Source: Streptomyces sp. NBC_01264 (lineage in GTDB: Bacteria; Actinomycetota; Actinomycetes; Streptomycetales; Streptomycetaceae). From it: a stretch of DNA of 64,000 nt. Below are positions 50,244 through 59,044 of the stretch, in pieces. The DNA is taken from NCBI RefSeq assembly GCF_026340675.1, contig NZ_JAPEOX010000001.1, forward strand, positions 1,488,001 to 1,552,000. Direction: 5' to 3'. Within the stretch, counting starts at the first letter, position 1; every line of letters begins with the position of its first letter. Both the position numbers and the translations under genes were made by a program. Below the pieces are notes generated by a model. It did not search any database, had not been told where the DNA came from, and was given only the letters and a program-made list of their open reading frames with translations.

Positions 50244-51599
50244 GTGCTTCGTATCGCCGTCGTCGGATCGGGCCCCAGCGGGGTCTACGCCGCACAGACA
50301 CTCGTACAGCAGCGTGAGGTGCCGGGGATCCGGGTCGACGTGCTCGACCGGCTGCCGGCTCCGTACGGGCTCGTGCGGTACGGGGTGGCCCCCGACCACG
50401 AGAAGATCAAGTCCCTCCAGGGCAGCCTGCGCACCGTGCTGGAGGACGAGCGGATCCGCTTCCTCGGGAACGTCGAGGTCGGCGGGGAGGCGCTGCCCAC
50501 CACCCGGCTGCTGGAGCTGTACCACGCGGTGGTCTACTGCGTCGGCGCGGCCCGGGACCGGACGCTCGGCATCCCCGGCGAGGACCTCGTCGGGGTGCAT
50601 TCCGCCACGGCCTTCGTGGCCTGGTACAGCGGCCATCCGGACGCCGCGGCCGAGGCGTTCGGGCTGCCCGGGGTGGATGCGGCGATCGTGGTCGGCGCCG
50701 GGAACGTGGCGGTCGACGTGACCCGGATCCTGGCCCGGGGCGTACCGGAGCTGGCCCACACCGACATGCCGCAGCCGGCCCTGGGCGCGCTCGGCGCCAG
50801 CGGGGTGCGCACGGTCCACATGGTGGCCCGGCGCGGGCCGTCCCAGGGCAAGTTCACGACCAAGGAGCTGCGCGAGCTGGCCACGCTGCCGGGCGTGGAC
50901 GCGGTGGCCGACCCGGCGGAACTGGCCCTCGACCCGGCGTACGCGGACCCGGGCGCGGCCCTGCCCGCGGTGAACCGGCGCAACGTGGAGGTGCTGCGCG
51001 GCTGGGCGGCGGCTCCGGCGACGGGCGGCGACCGGCGGATCGCGCTGCGGTTCTTCCTGCGCCCGGTGGAGGTGCTCGGCGGACCGGAGGGCCGGGTCAC
51101 CGGGATGCGCTTCGAGCGGACCGCCCCCGACGGCCTCGGCGGGGTCACCGGCACCGGGGTCTACGAGGACGTCCCGGCGCAATTGGTCCTGCGCTCGGTG
51201 GGGTACCAGGGCGTGCCGCTGGCCGGGCTGCCCTTCGACGAGCGGCGCGGTACGGTCCCGCACGCCGCGGGCCGGGTGCTCCGGGAGGGCCGGGCGAGCG
51301 TAGGCGAGTACGTGGCGGGCTGGATCAAGCGCGGCCCGACCGGGGTCATCGGCACCAACCGGCCCTGCGCGAAGGAGACGGCCTCCTCCCTGCTCCAGGA
51401 CGCGGGGGCGCTGGCCCGGCGCGACCGCGAGCGGGACCCGCTGGAGGCCCTGCGCGAGGCCGGGCTGCGACCGGTCCGGTGGCCGGGGTGGCTGGCCATC
51501 GAGACGGCGGAGGCGGAACTGGGCCGCTCCCTGGGCCGGCGCTCCGTCAAGATCCCCGACTGGGAAGGCCTGCTGGCGGCGGCCGGCGGCACGGACTGA
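50244..51599 (+). CDS. fprA: NADPH:ferredoxin reductase (FprA type)
   Basis: The 451-residue flavoenzyme has an N-terminal FAD motif VVGSGPSGVYAAQ (about residues 6-18), the FprA-characteristic APYGLVRYGVAPDHEKIK, and an NADPH-binding motif VVGAGNVAVDVTR. The C-terminal GWIKRGPTGVIGTNRPCAKET is typical of the adrenodoxin-reductase-like branch. It passes electrons from NADPH to ferredoxins serving P450s or other oxygenases. The GTG at 50244 follows a GGAGGAG site. It is monocistronic here; the convergent neighbour is an ArsR regulator. Confidence 0.9.
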   Translation: MLRIAVVGSGPSGVYAAQTLVQQREVPGIRVDVLDRLPAPYGLVRYGVAPDHEKIKSLQGSLRTVLEDERIRFLGNVEVGGEALPTTRLLELYHAVVYCVGAARDRTLGIPGEDLVGVHSATAFVAWYSGHPDAAAEAFGLPGVDAAIVVGAGNVAVDVTRILARGVPELAHTDMPQPALGALGASGVRTVHMVARRGPSQGKFTTKELRELATLPGVDAVADPAELALDPAYADPGAALPAVNRRNVEVLRGWAAAPATGGDRRIALRFFLRPVEVLGGPEGRVTGMRFERTAPDGLGGVTGTGVYEDVPAQLVLRSVGYQGVPLAGLPFDERRGTVPHAAGRVLREGRASVGEYVAGWIKRGPTGVIGTNRPCAKETASSLLQDAGALARRDRERDPLEALREAGLRPVRWPGWLAIETAEAELGRSLGRRSVKIPDWEGLLAAAGGTD

Positions 51600-51710
51600 T
51601 CCCCCGCGTCGGGTTCGGGCTGCCCCAGGGCCACCCCAGGACCTCCAGGCCCCCCAGGGCTACCCCATGGTTACCAAGGGCCGCCCGCGGCCGCCCGCAT
51701 CAGCCCCGTC

Positions 51711-52058
51711 TCAGCCGCCGTCGCGCGCCTGCTCGGCGGCGGCCGCGGCCAGGACCCCGTCGAGGAGCCCGGGGAACAGCTCGGCCAGCTCGGCACGGCG
51801 CAGCCCGTTCATCTTGGCCGTGCCGCGGTAGCACTGGCGCACGACACCGCTCTCGCGCAGGACCCGGAAGTGGTGCGTGGTCGTGGACTTGGTGACCGGG
51901 AGCTCGAAGTACGAGCAGGCCAGTTCGGCCTCCGTGGCCGCGAGATCGCGGACGATGGAGAGCCTGACCGGGTCGGAGAGGGCGTGCAGGACCCCTTCGA
52001 GCCGGATCTCGGCGGCCTCGGGGTGGGCGAGGACACGGGCCGCGTCACGTTCCGTCAT
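51711..52058 (-). CDS. ArsR-family winged-helix regulator
   Basis: The 115-residue protein is a compact ArsR/SmtB-type regulator with HTH ELPVTKSTTTHHFRVLRESGVV (about residues 50-75). It lacks the usual metal-binding CxC pair, so it may sense something else. The ATG at 52058 has a GGAG site. A TACGA-N6-TCGTA element lies 52 bp upstream (52110-52125), and the same element recurs upstream of the adjacent old-yellow-enzyme gene. This indicates autoregulation and control of that gene. Confidence 0.85.
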   Translation of the reverse strand: MTERDAARVLAHPEAAEIRLEGVLHALSDPVRLSIVRDLAATEAELACSYFELPVTKSTTTHHFRVLRESGVVRQCYRGTAKMNGLRRAELAELFPGLLDGVLAAAAAEQARDGG

Positions 52059-52109
52059 GTCCGTACTCCACTCGCTGGGTGATGCCGCGCTTCCTGCTGT
52101 GCCCCATCG

Positions 52110-52125
52110 TACGAGAACCATCGTA
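52110..52125. promoter_or_regulatory. ArsR operator (TACGA-N6-TCGTA) upstream of arsR
   Basis: TACGA-GAACCA-TCGTA. Extended by a few bases, it is identical at 17 of 20 positions to the site at 53368-53383 upstream of the OYE gene. It is the proposed autoregulatory site. Confidence 0.75.
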
Positions 52126-52181
52126 GGACCGGAGCCGAACGGCGGTGCGGTACGGGACCCCCGTCCCCGCACCGCACCGGT

Positions 52182-53282
52182 TCACCAGGAGCGGTGGTAC
52201 TGCTCGGGCGTACGGATCTCCGCGCCGAGCTCGGCGGCCGCGCGGCGGGCCCAGAACGGGTCGCGCAGCAGCTCCCGGCCCAGCAGGACGGCGTCCGCCT
52301 CGCCGTTGGCCAGGATCTTCTCGGCCTGCTCCGGCTCGGTGATCAGACCCACGGCGGCGACCGGGAGGGTGGTCTCGGCCTTGACCCGGGCCGCGAAGGG
52401 CACCTGGTAGCCGGGGCCGACGGGGATCGTCACCCCGGGGGCGAGACCGCCGGTGGAGACGTCGAGGAGGTCCACCCCGTGCTCCTGGAGCAGCCCGGCC
52501 AGCCGGACGGTCTCGTCCGCGGTCCAGCCGTCCTCCTCCAGCCAGTCGGTGGCGGAGACGCGGAAGAACAGCGGCAGCTCCTCGGGCCACACCGCCCGTA
52601 CGGCGTCGGTGACTTCGAGGGCGAGGCGGGTGCGGTTCTCGAAGGATCCGCCGTACTCGTCGGTGCGCTTGTTGCTGTGCGGGGAGAGGAACTCGCCGAT
52701 CAGGTACCCGTGGGCGCCGTGGATCTCGACGACCCGGTAGCCGGCGGCGAGCGAGCGCCGGGCGGCGGCCGCGAACTGCTCGACGACGTCCCTGATCTCC
52801 CGGACCGTCAGCTCGTGCGGGACCTGGTGGTCCGGGGAGAACGGTACGGGGCTCGGGGCGCTGGGCAGCCAGCCGTGCGCCTCGGGGCCGACGGGCTGCC
52901 CGCCCTTCCAGGTGCGGTCGGTGGAGGCCTTGCGGCCGGCGTGGGCGAGCTGGATGCCGGGGACCGCGCCCTGACCGGTGACGAAGGCGGTGATCCGGCC
53001 CAGCGCCTCGACCTGGGTGTCGTTCCAGATGCCGAGGTCGTACGGAGAGATCCGCCCCTCGGGGGCGACGGCCGTGGCCTCCTGGATGATCAGGCCGGTG
53101 CCGCCGGTGGCGCGGGCCGCGTAGTGCGCGAAGTGCCAGTCGTTGGCCACGCCCGCGTCCGGGCCGGACGGCTCGGCGCTGTACTGGCACATCGCGGCCA
53201 TCCACACCCGGTTCGGGACGGTGACCGAGCGGATGGTCCACGGCTGGAACAGCGCGGCGAAGGAAACGGGGGCAGCACTCAT
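52182..53282 (-). CDS. NADH:flavin oxidoreductase (old yellow enzyme, YqjM type)
   Basis: The 366-residue FMN-dependent ene-reductase has the YqjM-type block WMAAMCQYSA with the redox-tuning Cys, the substrate histidines in VEIHGAHGYL, and the FMN phosphate loop near the C-terminus ending in LLGRELLRDPFWARRAA. It reduces activated C=C bonds such as those of quinones or nitroalkenes. The ATG at 53282 has a GGAG site. Three 17-bp-phased TACGA-type elements upstream (53334-53383) indicate tight repression by the neighbouring ArsR protein. Confidence 0.88.
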   Translation of the reverse strand: MSAAPVSFAALFQPWTIRSVTVPNRVWMAAMCQYSAEPSGPDAGVANDWHFAHYAARATGGTGLIIQEATAVAPEGRISPYDLGIWNDTQVEALGRITAFVTGQGAVPGIQLAHAGRKASTDRTWKGGQPVGPEAHGWLPSAPSPVPFSPDHQVPHELTVREIRDVVEQFAAAARRSLAAGYRVVEIHGAHGYLIGEFLSPHSNKRTDEYGGSFENRTRLALEVTDAVRAVWPEELPLFFRVSATDWLEEDGWTADETVRLAGLLQEHGVDLLDVSTGGLAPGVTIPVGPGYQVPFAARVKAETTLPVAAVGLITEPEQAEKILANGEADAVLLGRELLRDPFWARRAAAELGAEIRTPEQYHRSW

Positions 53283-53333
53283 GAGGGTCTCCAGAGGCGA
53301 CTGGAAGCGCACCGGGGAACCGGCGCCGCTAAG

Positions 53334-53383
53334 TACGAGATTCACCGTACTACGAAATCCCTCGTAGTACGAGATCCTTCGTA
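53334..53383. promoter_or_regulatory. Array of three TACGA-N6-TCGTA-type elements upstream of the OYE gene
   Basis: Elements start at 53334 (TACGA-N6-CCGTA, one mismatch), 53351 (perfect) and 53368 (perfect). They are spaced exactly 17 bp apart. The middle one extends to a perfect 10-bp arm (53346-53355 with 53362-53371). They match the element upstream of arsR. Confidence 0.8.
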
Positions 53384-53508
53384 TGACCGCGCGGCGTGGA
53401 GCCCGCTCACGCGCGGCGGCGCGCGCGGCGACCTGCCGCTGTCAGTGGCCGGGTGCAGACTGGCGGAAAAGCTGCCGTGCAGGACAAAGACGTCCGGAGG
53501 TGTCGGCC

Positions 53509-54600
53509 ATGACCGACGTGCTACTGCTCGCGGGAACCCGCAAAGGACTGTTCATCGGCCGCCGGGGCACCGGCGGTACCTGGGAGTTCGGCGAGCCGCA
53601 CTTCAACGCCCAGGCCGTCTCCGCCGTCGCCATCGACCGGCGCGGCGCCGCGCCCCGGCTCCTGGTCGCCGGGGACAGCACCCACTGGGGGCCGTCCGTC
53701 TTCAGCTCCGACGACCTGGGCGCCACCTGGCAGGAGCCCGCCGCGGCCGCCGTGAAGTTCCCCGAGGACACCGGAGCCTCCCTGGAACGGGTCTGGCAGC
53801 TCCATCCGGCCGGGCCCGAGGCCCCCGGCGTGGTCTACGCGGGGACCGAACCGGCCGCGCTGTTCCGCTCCGCCGACCGCGGCGAGTCCTTCGAGCTGGT
53901 CCGCCCCCTGTGGGAGCACCCGACCCGGGACAAGTGGGTCCCGGGCGGTGGCGGCGAGGGCCTGCACACGGTGATCACCGACCCGGGCGACCCGGATCTG
54001 GTCACGGTGGCGGTCTCCACGGCCGGGGTGTTCCGGACCACGGACGGCGGGGCGAGCTGGGCCCCGTCCAACCACGGGGTCTCGGCGGTGTTCCTGCCCG
54101 ATCCGGATCCCGAGTTCGGCCAGTGCGTGCACAAGATCGCCCAGGACGCGGGCGACACCGACCGGCTGTACCTGCAGAACCACTGGGGCGTGTACCGCAG
54201 CGACGACGCCGGCACCAACTGGACGGACATCGGCTCCGGTCTGCCGTCCGACTTCGGCTTCTCGGTGGCCGCCCACCCGCACCGGCCAGGCACCGCCTAC
54301 GTCTTCCCGCTCAACGCCGACATCGACCGCGTCCCGGCGGAGCACCGCTGCCGGGTCTTCCGCACCCGGGACGCGGGCGCGACCTGGGAACCCCTGACGA
54401 AGGGCCTGCCGGCCGGGGACCACTACGGCACGGTGCTGCGGGACGCCCTGTGCACGGACGACGCGGACCCGGCCGGGATCTACTTCGGCAACCGCAACGG
54501 CGAGCTGTACGCCAGCCATGACGACGGGGACAGCTGGCAGTTGCTGGCCGAGCACCTCCCCGACGTCCTGTGCGTACGGGCCGCCGTGCTGGGCGGCTGA
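53509..54600 (+). CDS. BNR/sialidase-like beta-propeller protein
   Basis: The 363-residue protein has repeated Asp-box motifs of the form SxDxGxTW: SSDDLGATW, SADRGESF, TTDGGASW, SDDAGTNW, TRDAGATW, SHDDGDSW. It begins LLAGTRKGLFIG, the usual opening of cytosolic WD40/YVTN-type BNR proteins. There is no signal peptide. Such proteins may be glycosidase-like or structural; no catalytic residues could be identified. The ATG at 53509 follows a GGAGG site. Confidence 0.78.
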   Translation: MTDVLLLAGTRKGLFIGRRGTGGTWEFGEPHFNAQAVSAVAIDRRGAAPRLLVAGDSTHWGPSVFSSDDLGATWQEPAAAAVKFPEDTGASLERVWQLHPAGPEAPGVVYAGTEPAALFRSADRGESFELVRPLWEHPTRDKWVPGGGGEGLHTVITDPGDPDLVTVAVSTAGVFRTTDGGASWAPSNHGVSAVFLPDPDPEFGQCVHKIAQDAGDTDRLYLQNHWGVYRSDDAGTNWTDIGSGLPSDFGFSVAAHPHRPGTAYVFPLNADIDRVPAEHRCRVFRTRDAGATWEPLTKGLPAGDHYGTVLRDALCTDDADPAGIYFGNRNGELYASHDDGDSWQLLAEHLPDVLCVRAAVLGG

Positions 54601-54647
54601 CCACGACGGCCCGTACCGGTACCGGTCCCCCTGCCCGCGTCCGGGGC

Positions 54648-56270
54648 TCAGCCGGTGAGGCCGCGGGCCTGGTGCACGGCCTGCGCCAGCTGGCGTACGG
54701 CCGGGTCCTCGGTGCTCCCGGCCAGCCGGTCGGCGTGCCCGGCCAGGCTCCCCAGCGGTACGGCGCCCGGCACCCGCTCCCAGCCGCCGTCGCGCTCACG
54801 CAGGGCGGAGGCGAAGTAGGCGGCCACCGCGGTGACCTGGAACCGCGGGGACGCCGCGCTCCACACGTCGCCGGACAGGGCCGCCGCCTCGATCCGGCCG
54901 GACTCCTCGTGTGGGGCCCGGGTGCGCGGGTCCAGCCAGCGCACGGTCGCCGTCGCCAGGTGTCCGGTCGCGCCGGGGCGCAGCCGTACCGCGTACAGGG
55001 CGGTCACGGAGTGGCCGGAGCCGACCTCTCCCCCGTCCACGTCGTTGTTCCTGAAGTCGCCGTCGGCGACGCGGCGGTCGTCGTAGCCGATCAGCCGGAA
55101 CTTTTCGACGGTCCCGGGATCGAAGGCGACCTGTGCCTTCGCGTCGCGGGCCCGCAGCTGCACCTGCGCCGGGAGGTCCTGGCAGAACACCTTGCGGGCG
55201 CCCTCCTTGTCGGAGACGTAGGTGGTGTGCCCGTCGCCCCGGTCGGCGAGCTGTTCCATGAAGGCGTCGTTGTACTCGCTGCCCACGCCCACGCCGAACA
55301 GGGTGATCCCGTGCTTCTTCCGGGCCTCGCCGATCCGGTCCAGGATGGTGTCGGCGGAGGTGGCGCCGCTGTTGGCCAGTGCGTCGGAGAGCAGGACGAC
55401 CCGGTTGGTGGCCCCGGTGCGCAGCGACTCGACCGCGACCTCGTACCCGCGGGTGACCCCGGCCTCCACATTGGTCGAATTGTCGGTGCGCAGTGCGGAG
55501 ATCACCTCGTGGATGCGGTCGCGGTTGCCCGCGAGACGGGTCATCGGCAGCCGCGTCTCGGCCGTGCCGCTGAAGGTGACGACGGCGACCGAGTCGTCTT
55601 CGCGGAGCTCGTCGGTCATCAGGCCCATGGAGCTGCGGACGAGGTCGAGGCGGCCCGGCTCGGCCATGGAACCGGAGACGTCCACGACGAAGGTGAGCGC
55701 CGCGGGCGGGCGGGCCTCGGCGCCGTCCGCGCCGCCGTTGCCGACCCGGGTGGCGAGGCCGACGCGGACCAGCGACCAGTTCGGCTCGGCGGTGCGGGCT
55801 CCGTCCACGGTGACGGAGAAGCCGTCGCCGTCGGGCTCCCGGTAGTCCTGCCGGAAGCTGTTGACGAACTCCTCGGGGCGCACGGTGGCGGGGTCGGGGA
55901 GATTGCCGTCCGCGAGGGTGCGGCGGGCGTACCCGTAGCTGGCGGTGTCCACGTCGAGCGCGAAGGTGGAGAGGTAGTCCGGGGGCGGTCCGGTGGGGCG
56001 CCGCCCGTCGCTCTCCCCTTCCGTGGCCTGCGTTCCGGGGCGGGAGGCGGACGGCCGCGGCCCGGCGTCGCCGCCGTTCCACTCCCCGGCGCTGCGGTCC
56101 GCGCCGCCGCTTCCGCAGCCGGTCAGCAGGAGGCCGCCGACGAGGAGCGCGGCGGCCAGTCTCCCGTGGGCTCTCCGCCGGACCGGGCGGCCCCTGCGGG
56201 GCGTGCCGGGTGTACGGGGCGTGCCGGGCGTGGCGCGCGTGGCGGGCGTGCGGTCCTCATGGGGCTCCAT
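54648..56270 (-). CDS. vWA-domain lipoprotein (YfbK-like)
   Basis: The 540-residue product has an unusually long basic N-terminus of Thr/Pro repeats before a lipobox LLLTGC (C52). The von Willebrand-domain N-terminal region (STFALDVDTASYGYARRTL) follows. Next are a vWA domain with MIDAS DVSGSM (about residue 200), LLSDALANSGATS, and a C-terminal DUF3520-like domain. It should be tethered outside the membrane. The ATG at 56270 has a GAGGGAGA site; 56291 is an alternative. The Thr/Pro repeat is encoded by 12-nt-like GTGCCGGGCGT units. Confidence 0.82.
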   Translation of the reverse strand: MEPHEDRTPATRATPGTPRTPGTPRRGRPVRRRAHGRLAAALLVGGLLLTGCGSGGADRSAGEWNGGDAGPRPSASRPGTQATEGESDGRRPTGPPPDYLSTFALDVDTASYGYARRTLADGNLPDPATVRPEEFVNSFRQDYREPDGDGFSVTVDGARTAEPNWSLVRVGLATRVGNGGADGAEARPPAALTFVVDVSGSMAEPGRLDLVRSSMGLMTDELREDDSVAVVTFSGTAETRLPMTRLAGNRDRIHEVISALRTDNSTNVEAGVTRGYEVAVESLRTGATNRVVLLSDALANSGATSADTILDRIGEARKKHGITLFGVGVGSEYNDAFMEQLADRGDGHTTYVSDKEGARKVFCQDLPAQVQLRARDAKAQVAFDPGTVEKFRLIGYDDRRVADGDFRNNDVDGGEVGSGHSVTALYAVRLRPGATGHLATATVRWLDPRTRAPHEESGRIEAAALSGDVWSAASPRFQVTAVAAYFASALRERDGGWERVPGAVPLGSLAGHADRLAGSTEDPAVRQLAQAVHQARGLTG

Positions 56271-56486
56271 ACCGTCTCCCTCGAACGTCATCGGTGTTGA
56301 ATGTGACGTCCGGGACGAGGAGTCGGAGCAATCGAACCAGTTGCGAACAGGTATCGAAGCGACAACGGGCACCCGCCGGAAGGAGGCGCTCCGTCGTGCC
56401 CGTCGTGCCCGTCGTGGCGATGAGTTTTCGGACACCGGACGGTCTATCCCTTGTAAGGAGACATACGACTCACCCGGGAGTACGCC

Positions 56487-57131
56487 ATGGGCCTCATCCA
56501 CATCGAGCTGTTCGCGACCCTCGACCTCGTCGGGCAGGCGCCCGGCGGTCCCGACGAGGACCCGGTGGGGTTCCCGTTCGGCGGCTGGCAGGCGCCCCTG
56601 CTGGACGAGGTCACCGGGGCGCAGATCGCGGCCGCGTACGAGGGCACGGACGCCCTGCTGCTCGGCCGGCGGACGTACGAGATCTTCGCCGCCTACTGGC
56701 CCCACCAGAAGGGCGGCGAGGACGGCGAGATCGCCACGCTCTTCAACGGAGTCCCGAAGTACGTGGCCTCCCGCGGCAGGCCCGACCTCTCGTGGGAGGG
56801 GTCCACCCACCTCGGCCCGGACCTCGCCGGCGCGGTGCGCGAGATCCGCGACCGGCACGAGCACGTGAAGGTCGTCGGGAGCCTGAACCTCGTGCAGACC
56901 CTCCTGCGCGAGAAGCTCTTCGACCGCCTCGGCCTCTGGGTGCACCCGATCGTGCTCGGCGTCGGGAAGAAGGTGTTCGACGACGGCGCCGTGCCCACCA
57001 ACCTCACGCTGCTCGCGCCCCCGGCCACCGGCGCCAAGGGCACGGTGCACCTGCGCTACGGGCTCGCCGGCGGCACTCCCGCGACGGGCGACATGAGCGC
57101 CCCCGGCCGCGGCGTCGAGAACAGCACCTGA
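56487..57131 (+). CDS. Dihydrofolate reductase-family protein (RibD C-terminal type)
   Basis: The 214-residue protein has the RibD/DHFR fold with the NADPH-binding blocks LLLGRRTYEIFAAYWP and HVKVVGSLNLVQTLL, and VHPIVLGVGKKVF near the end. Actinomycetes contain many such stand-alone reductases of unknown substrate. The ATG at 56487 follows GGGAG. It is divergent from the vWA lipoprotein. Confidence 0.82.
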   Translation: MGLIHIELFATLDLVGQAPGGPDEDPVGFPFGGWQAPLLDEVTGAQIAAAYEGTDALLLGRRTYEIFAAYWPHQKGGEDGEIATLFNGVPKYVASRGRPDLSWEGSTHLGPDLAGAVREIRDRHEHVKVVGSLNLVQTLLREKLFDRLGLWVHPIVLGVGKKVFDDGAVPTNLTLLAPPATGAKGTVHLRYGLAGGTPATGDMSAPGRGVENST

Positions 57132-57207
57132 GGCCGCCCCGGCCCCACGGGCCCGTCCCACGAGGGGTGGCACCGGGCGGCGGACTGGGCCAGTAGAGTG
57201 ATCCACC

Positions 57208-57894
57208 GTGGCAGCACGACCGTTGAACGAGATCGTCGAGCCGGGCTGGGCCCGGGCTCTGGAGCCGGTGGCGGCGCAGATCGCCGCGATGGGCGACTTC
57301 CTGCGCGCGGAGATCGCGGCGGGCAGGACCTACGTACCCGCGGGGGCGAACGTGCTGCGCGCGTTCCAACAGCCCTTCGACGAGGTGAAGGTGCTGATCG
57401 TCGGGCAGGATCCGTACCCGACGCCGGGGCACGCGATCGGCCTGTCCTTCTCCGTGGCCCCCGAAGTCAGCCCGTGGCCCCCGAGCCTCGACAACATCTT
57501 CCGCGAACTGCACGCCGATCTCGGTACGGGACGGCCCCGGAACGGGGATCTGACCCCGTGGACCCGGCAGGGCGTCCTGCTGTTGAACCGCTCGCTCACC
57601 ACCGCCCCGCGCAAGCCCAACGCCCATCGCGGCAAGGGCTGGGAGGCGGTGACCGAGCAGGCCATCCGCGCGCTCGCGGCCCGCGGCAAGCCCCTGGTGT
57701 CGGTGTTGTGGGGGCGCGAGGCGCGCAACCTCCGGCCGCTGCTGGGCGATCTGCCGGCCGTGGAATCGGTGCACCCCTCCCCGATGTCCGCGGACAACGG
57801 GTTCTTCGGCTCGAGGCCGTTCAGCAGGACCAACGACCTGCTGGTCCGCCAGGGCGCGCAGCCCGTGGACTGGCGGCTTCCCGCCGCGGGGTGA
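57208..57894 (+). CDS. ung: Uracil-DNA glycosylase (family 1)
   Basis: The 228-residue enzyme has the catalytic water-activating motif [11 protein letters not shown] (D68), the uracil-binding NRSLTT block and the DNA minor-groove loop [11 protein letters not shown]. It removes uracil from DNA for base excision repair. The GTG at 57208 lies 76 bp after the DHFR-like gene. Streptomyces usually carry two Ung paralogues; this cannot be judged here. Confidence 0.93.
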   Translation: MAARPLNEIVEPGWARALEPVAAQIAAMGDFLRAEIAAGRTYVPAGANVLRAFQQPFDEVKVLIVGQDPYPTPGHAIGLSFSVAPEVSPWPPSLDNIFRELHADLGTGRPRNGDLTPWTRQGVLLLNRSLTTAPRKPNAHRGKGWEAVTEQAIRALAARGKPLVSVLWGREARNLRPLLGDLPAVESVHPSPMSADNGFFGSRPFSRTNDLLVRQGAQPVDWRLPAAG

Positions 57895-57996
57895 GCGGCC
57901 GGGAGACCGGCCGGTGAGCGGAGAGCGGAACCGTATCTGACATTCACCGGATAAATACGGACAGATGCCGCCGGAGAAGGCCCTGCCCGAACACCC

Positions 57997-58010
57997 GGTT
58001 TCGATAAACC
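57997..58010. promoter_or_regulatory. Small dyad upstream of the CbiX-like gene
   Basis: GGTTT-CGAT-AAACC is a perfect 5-bp dyad in AT-rich DNA 17 bp upstream of the ATG at 58027. It is in the leader or over the transcription start and may be an operator. Confidence 0.4.
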
Positions 58011-58026
58011 AGTAGCATGCGGCGCC

Positions 58027-58941
58027 ATGAGCTCCCCCACTGGGCCCGCAAATGGCCTGCCCGTACGAATGCCGCGACCCCGCCAGACCGGACGGCACCG
58101 CCGGCCCGAGCCCGCGGTGGCGCCCGAGGGCGCGCCCGCGCTGGTGCTCGCCGTGCCCGGTGCCCCCTCGGCCGCCTCGCGGGGGCTCGCGGAAGAGATC
58201 ATCAGCATCGGCCGCTCCGAGCTGCCCGGCCTGGACGCCCGGGTCGGTTTCCTCGACGGTGACGACGCCACCGAGTTCCCGTCCCTGGCGGGTGTGCTGA
58301 CCACCGTCGCCCGTGACCGCGCGGCACGCGCGGAGTCCGCCCGCGCCGCCGGGCAGGAGGTGCCCGCGCCGACCGGCCCGGACGCCGTGGTCGTGCCCCT
58401 GCTGGCCGGCCCCGACGGGGATCTGCTGCGCCGCATGCGCCAGGCCCTGATGGACTCCTCGGCCGCCGCCGAGCTCGCCGACCCGCTGGGTCCGCACCCG
58501 CTGCTCGCCGAGGGGCTGCACGTGCGGCTGTCCGAGGCCGGTCTCGCCCGCGCCGATCGGGCCAGGCTCTTCAGCGTGACCACGGCCGCCGACGGCATCG
58601 TCCTGGCCACCACCGGCGGCGAGGAGGCCGTGCAGGCCGCGGGCATCACCGGCATGCTGCTGGCCGCCCGTCTCGCGGTGCCGGTGATGGCCGCCGCGCT
58701 GGACGAGGAGGGTTCGGTGGCCGCCATCGCCGACCAGCTCCGCCGCGAGGGTTCGACGCAGCTCGCGCTGGCCCCGTACCTGGTGGGCCCGGAGGCCGCC
58801 GAGGGGCTCCTCGACACCGCCTGCAAGGAGGCCGGCTGCAGCGCCGCCGACGTGCTCGGCGCGTACCCCGCGCTCGGCAAGCTGGCCGTCGCGCAGTACT
58901 CCGCCGCCCTCGGGATCACCCAGGGCGCCGCCGCCCACTGA
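58027..58941 (+). CDS. CbiX/sirohydrochlorin chelatase-like protein
   Basis: The 304-residue protein has two repeats of a chelatase-like fold after a basic N-terminal segment. The block LVLAVPGAPSAASRGLAEEI occupies the place of the usual HGS start motif but lacks the metal-binding His, and a second similar block is SVTTAADGIVLATTGG. Catalytic chelatase activity is therefore doubtful. No cobalamin or siroheme gene is adjacent. It ends just before a very strong bidirectional terminator. Confidence 0.6.
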   Translation: MSSPTGPANGLPVRMPRPRQTGRHRRPEPAVAPEGAPALVLAVPGAPSAASRGLAEEIISIGRSELPGLDARVGFLDGDDATEFPSLAGVLTTVARDRAARAESARAAGQEVPAPTGPDAVVVPLLAGPDGDLLRRMRQALMDSSAAAELADPLGPHPLLAEGLHVRLSEAGLARADRARLFSVTTAADGIVLATTGGEEAVQAAGITGMLLAARLAVPVMAAALDEEGSVAAIADQLRREGSTQLALAPYLVGPEAAEGLLDTACKEAGCSAADVLGAYPALGKLAVAQYSAALGITQGAAAH

Positions 58942-58956
58942 CCTCCCCGGCTCATG

Positions 58957-59030
58957 CCGTACGCACGAGGGCCCGCGCCACGGACCGTTCCGAATCGAAC
59001 GAGCCGGGGCGCGGGCCCTCGTGCGTACGG
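58957..59030. terminator. Strong bidirectional terminator
   Basis: Perfect 23-nt arms (58957-58979 and 59008-59030) surround a 28-nt loop that contains a small inner hairpin. It lies between the convergent CbiX-like and lactonase-like genes. Confidence 0.9.
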
Positions 59031-59044
59031 CGGCGGCCCGGGTG

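Noticed and set aside
53334..53383. Reading the TACGA repeats as a CRISPR-like or iteron array
   Set aside because: They are dyads in a promoter region and are shared with the arsR promoter, so operators explain them better.
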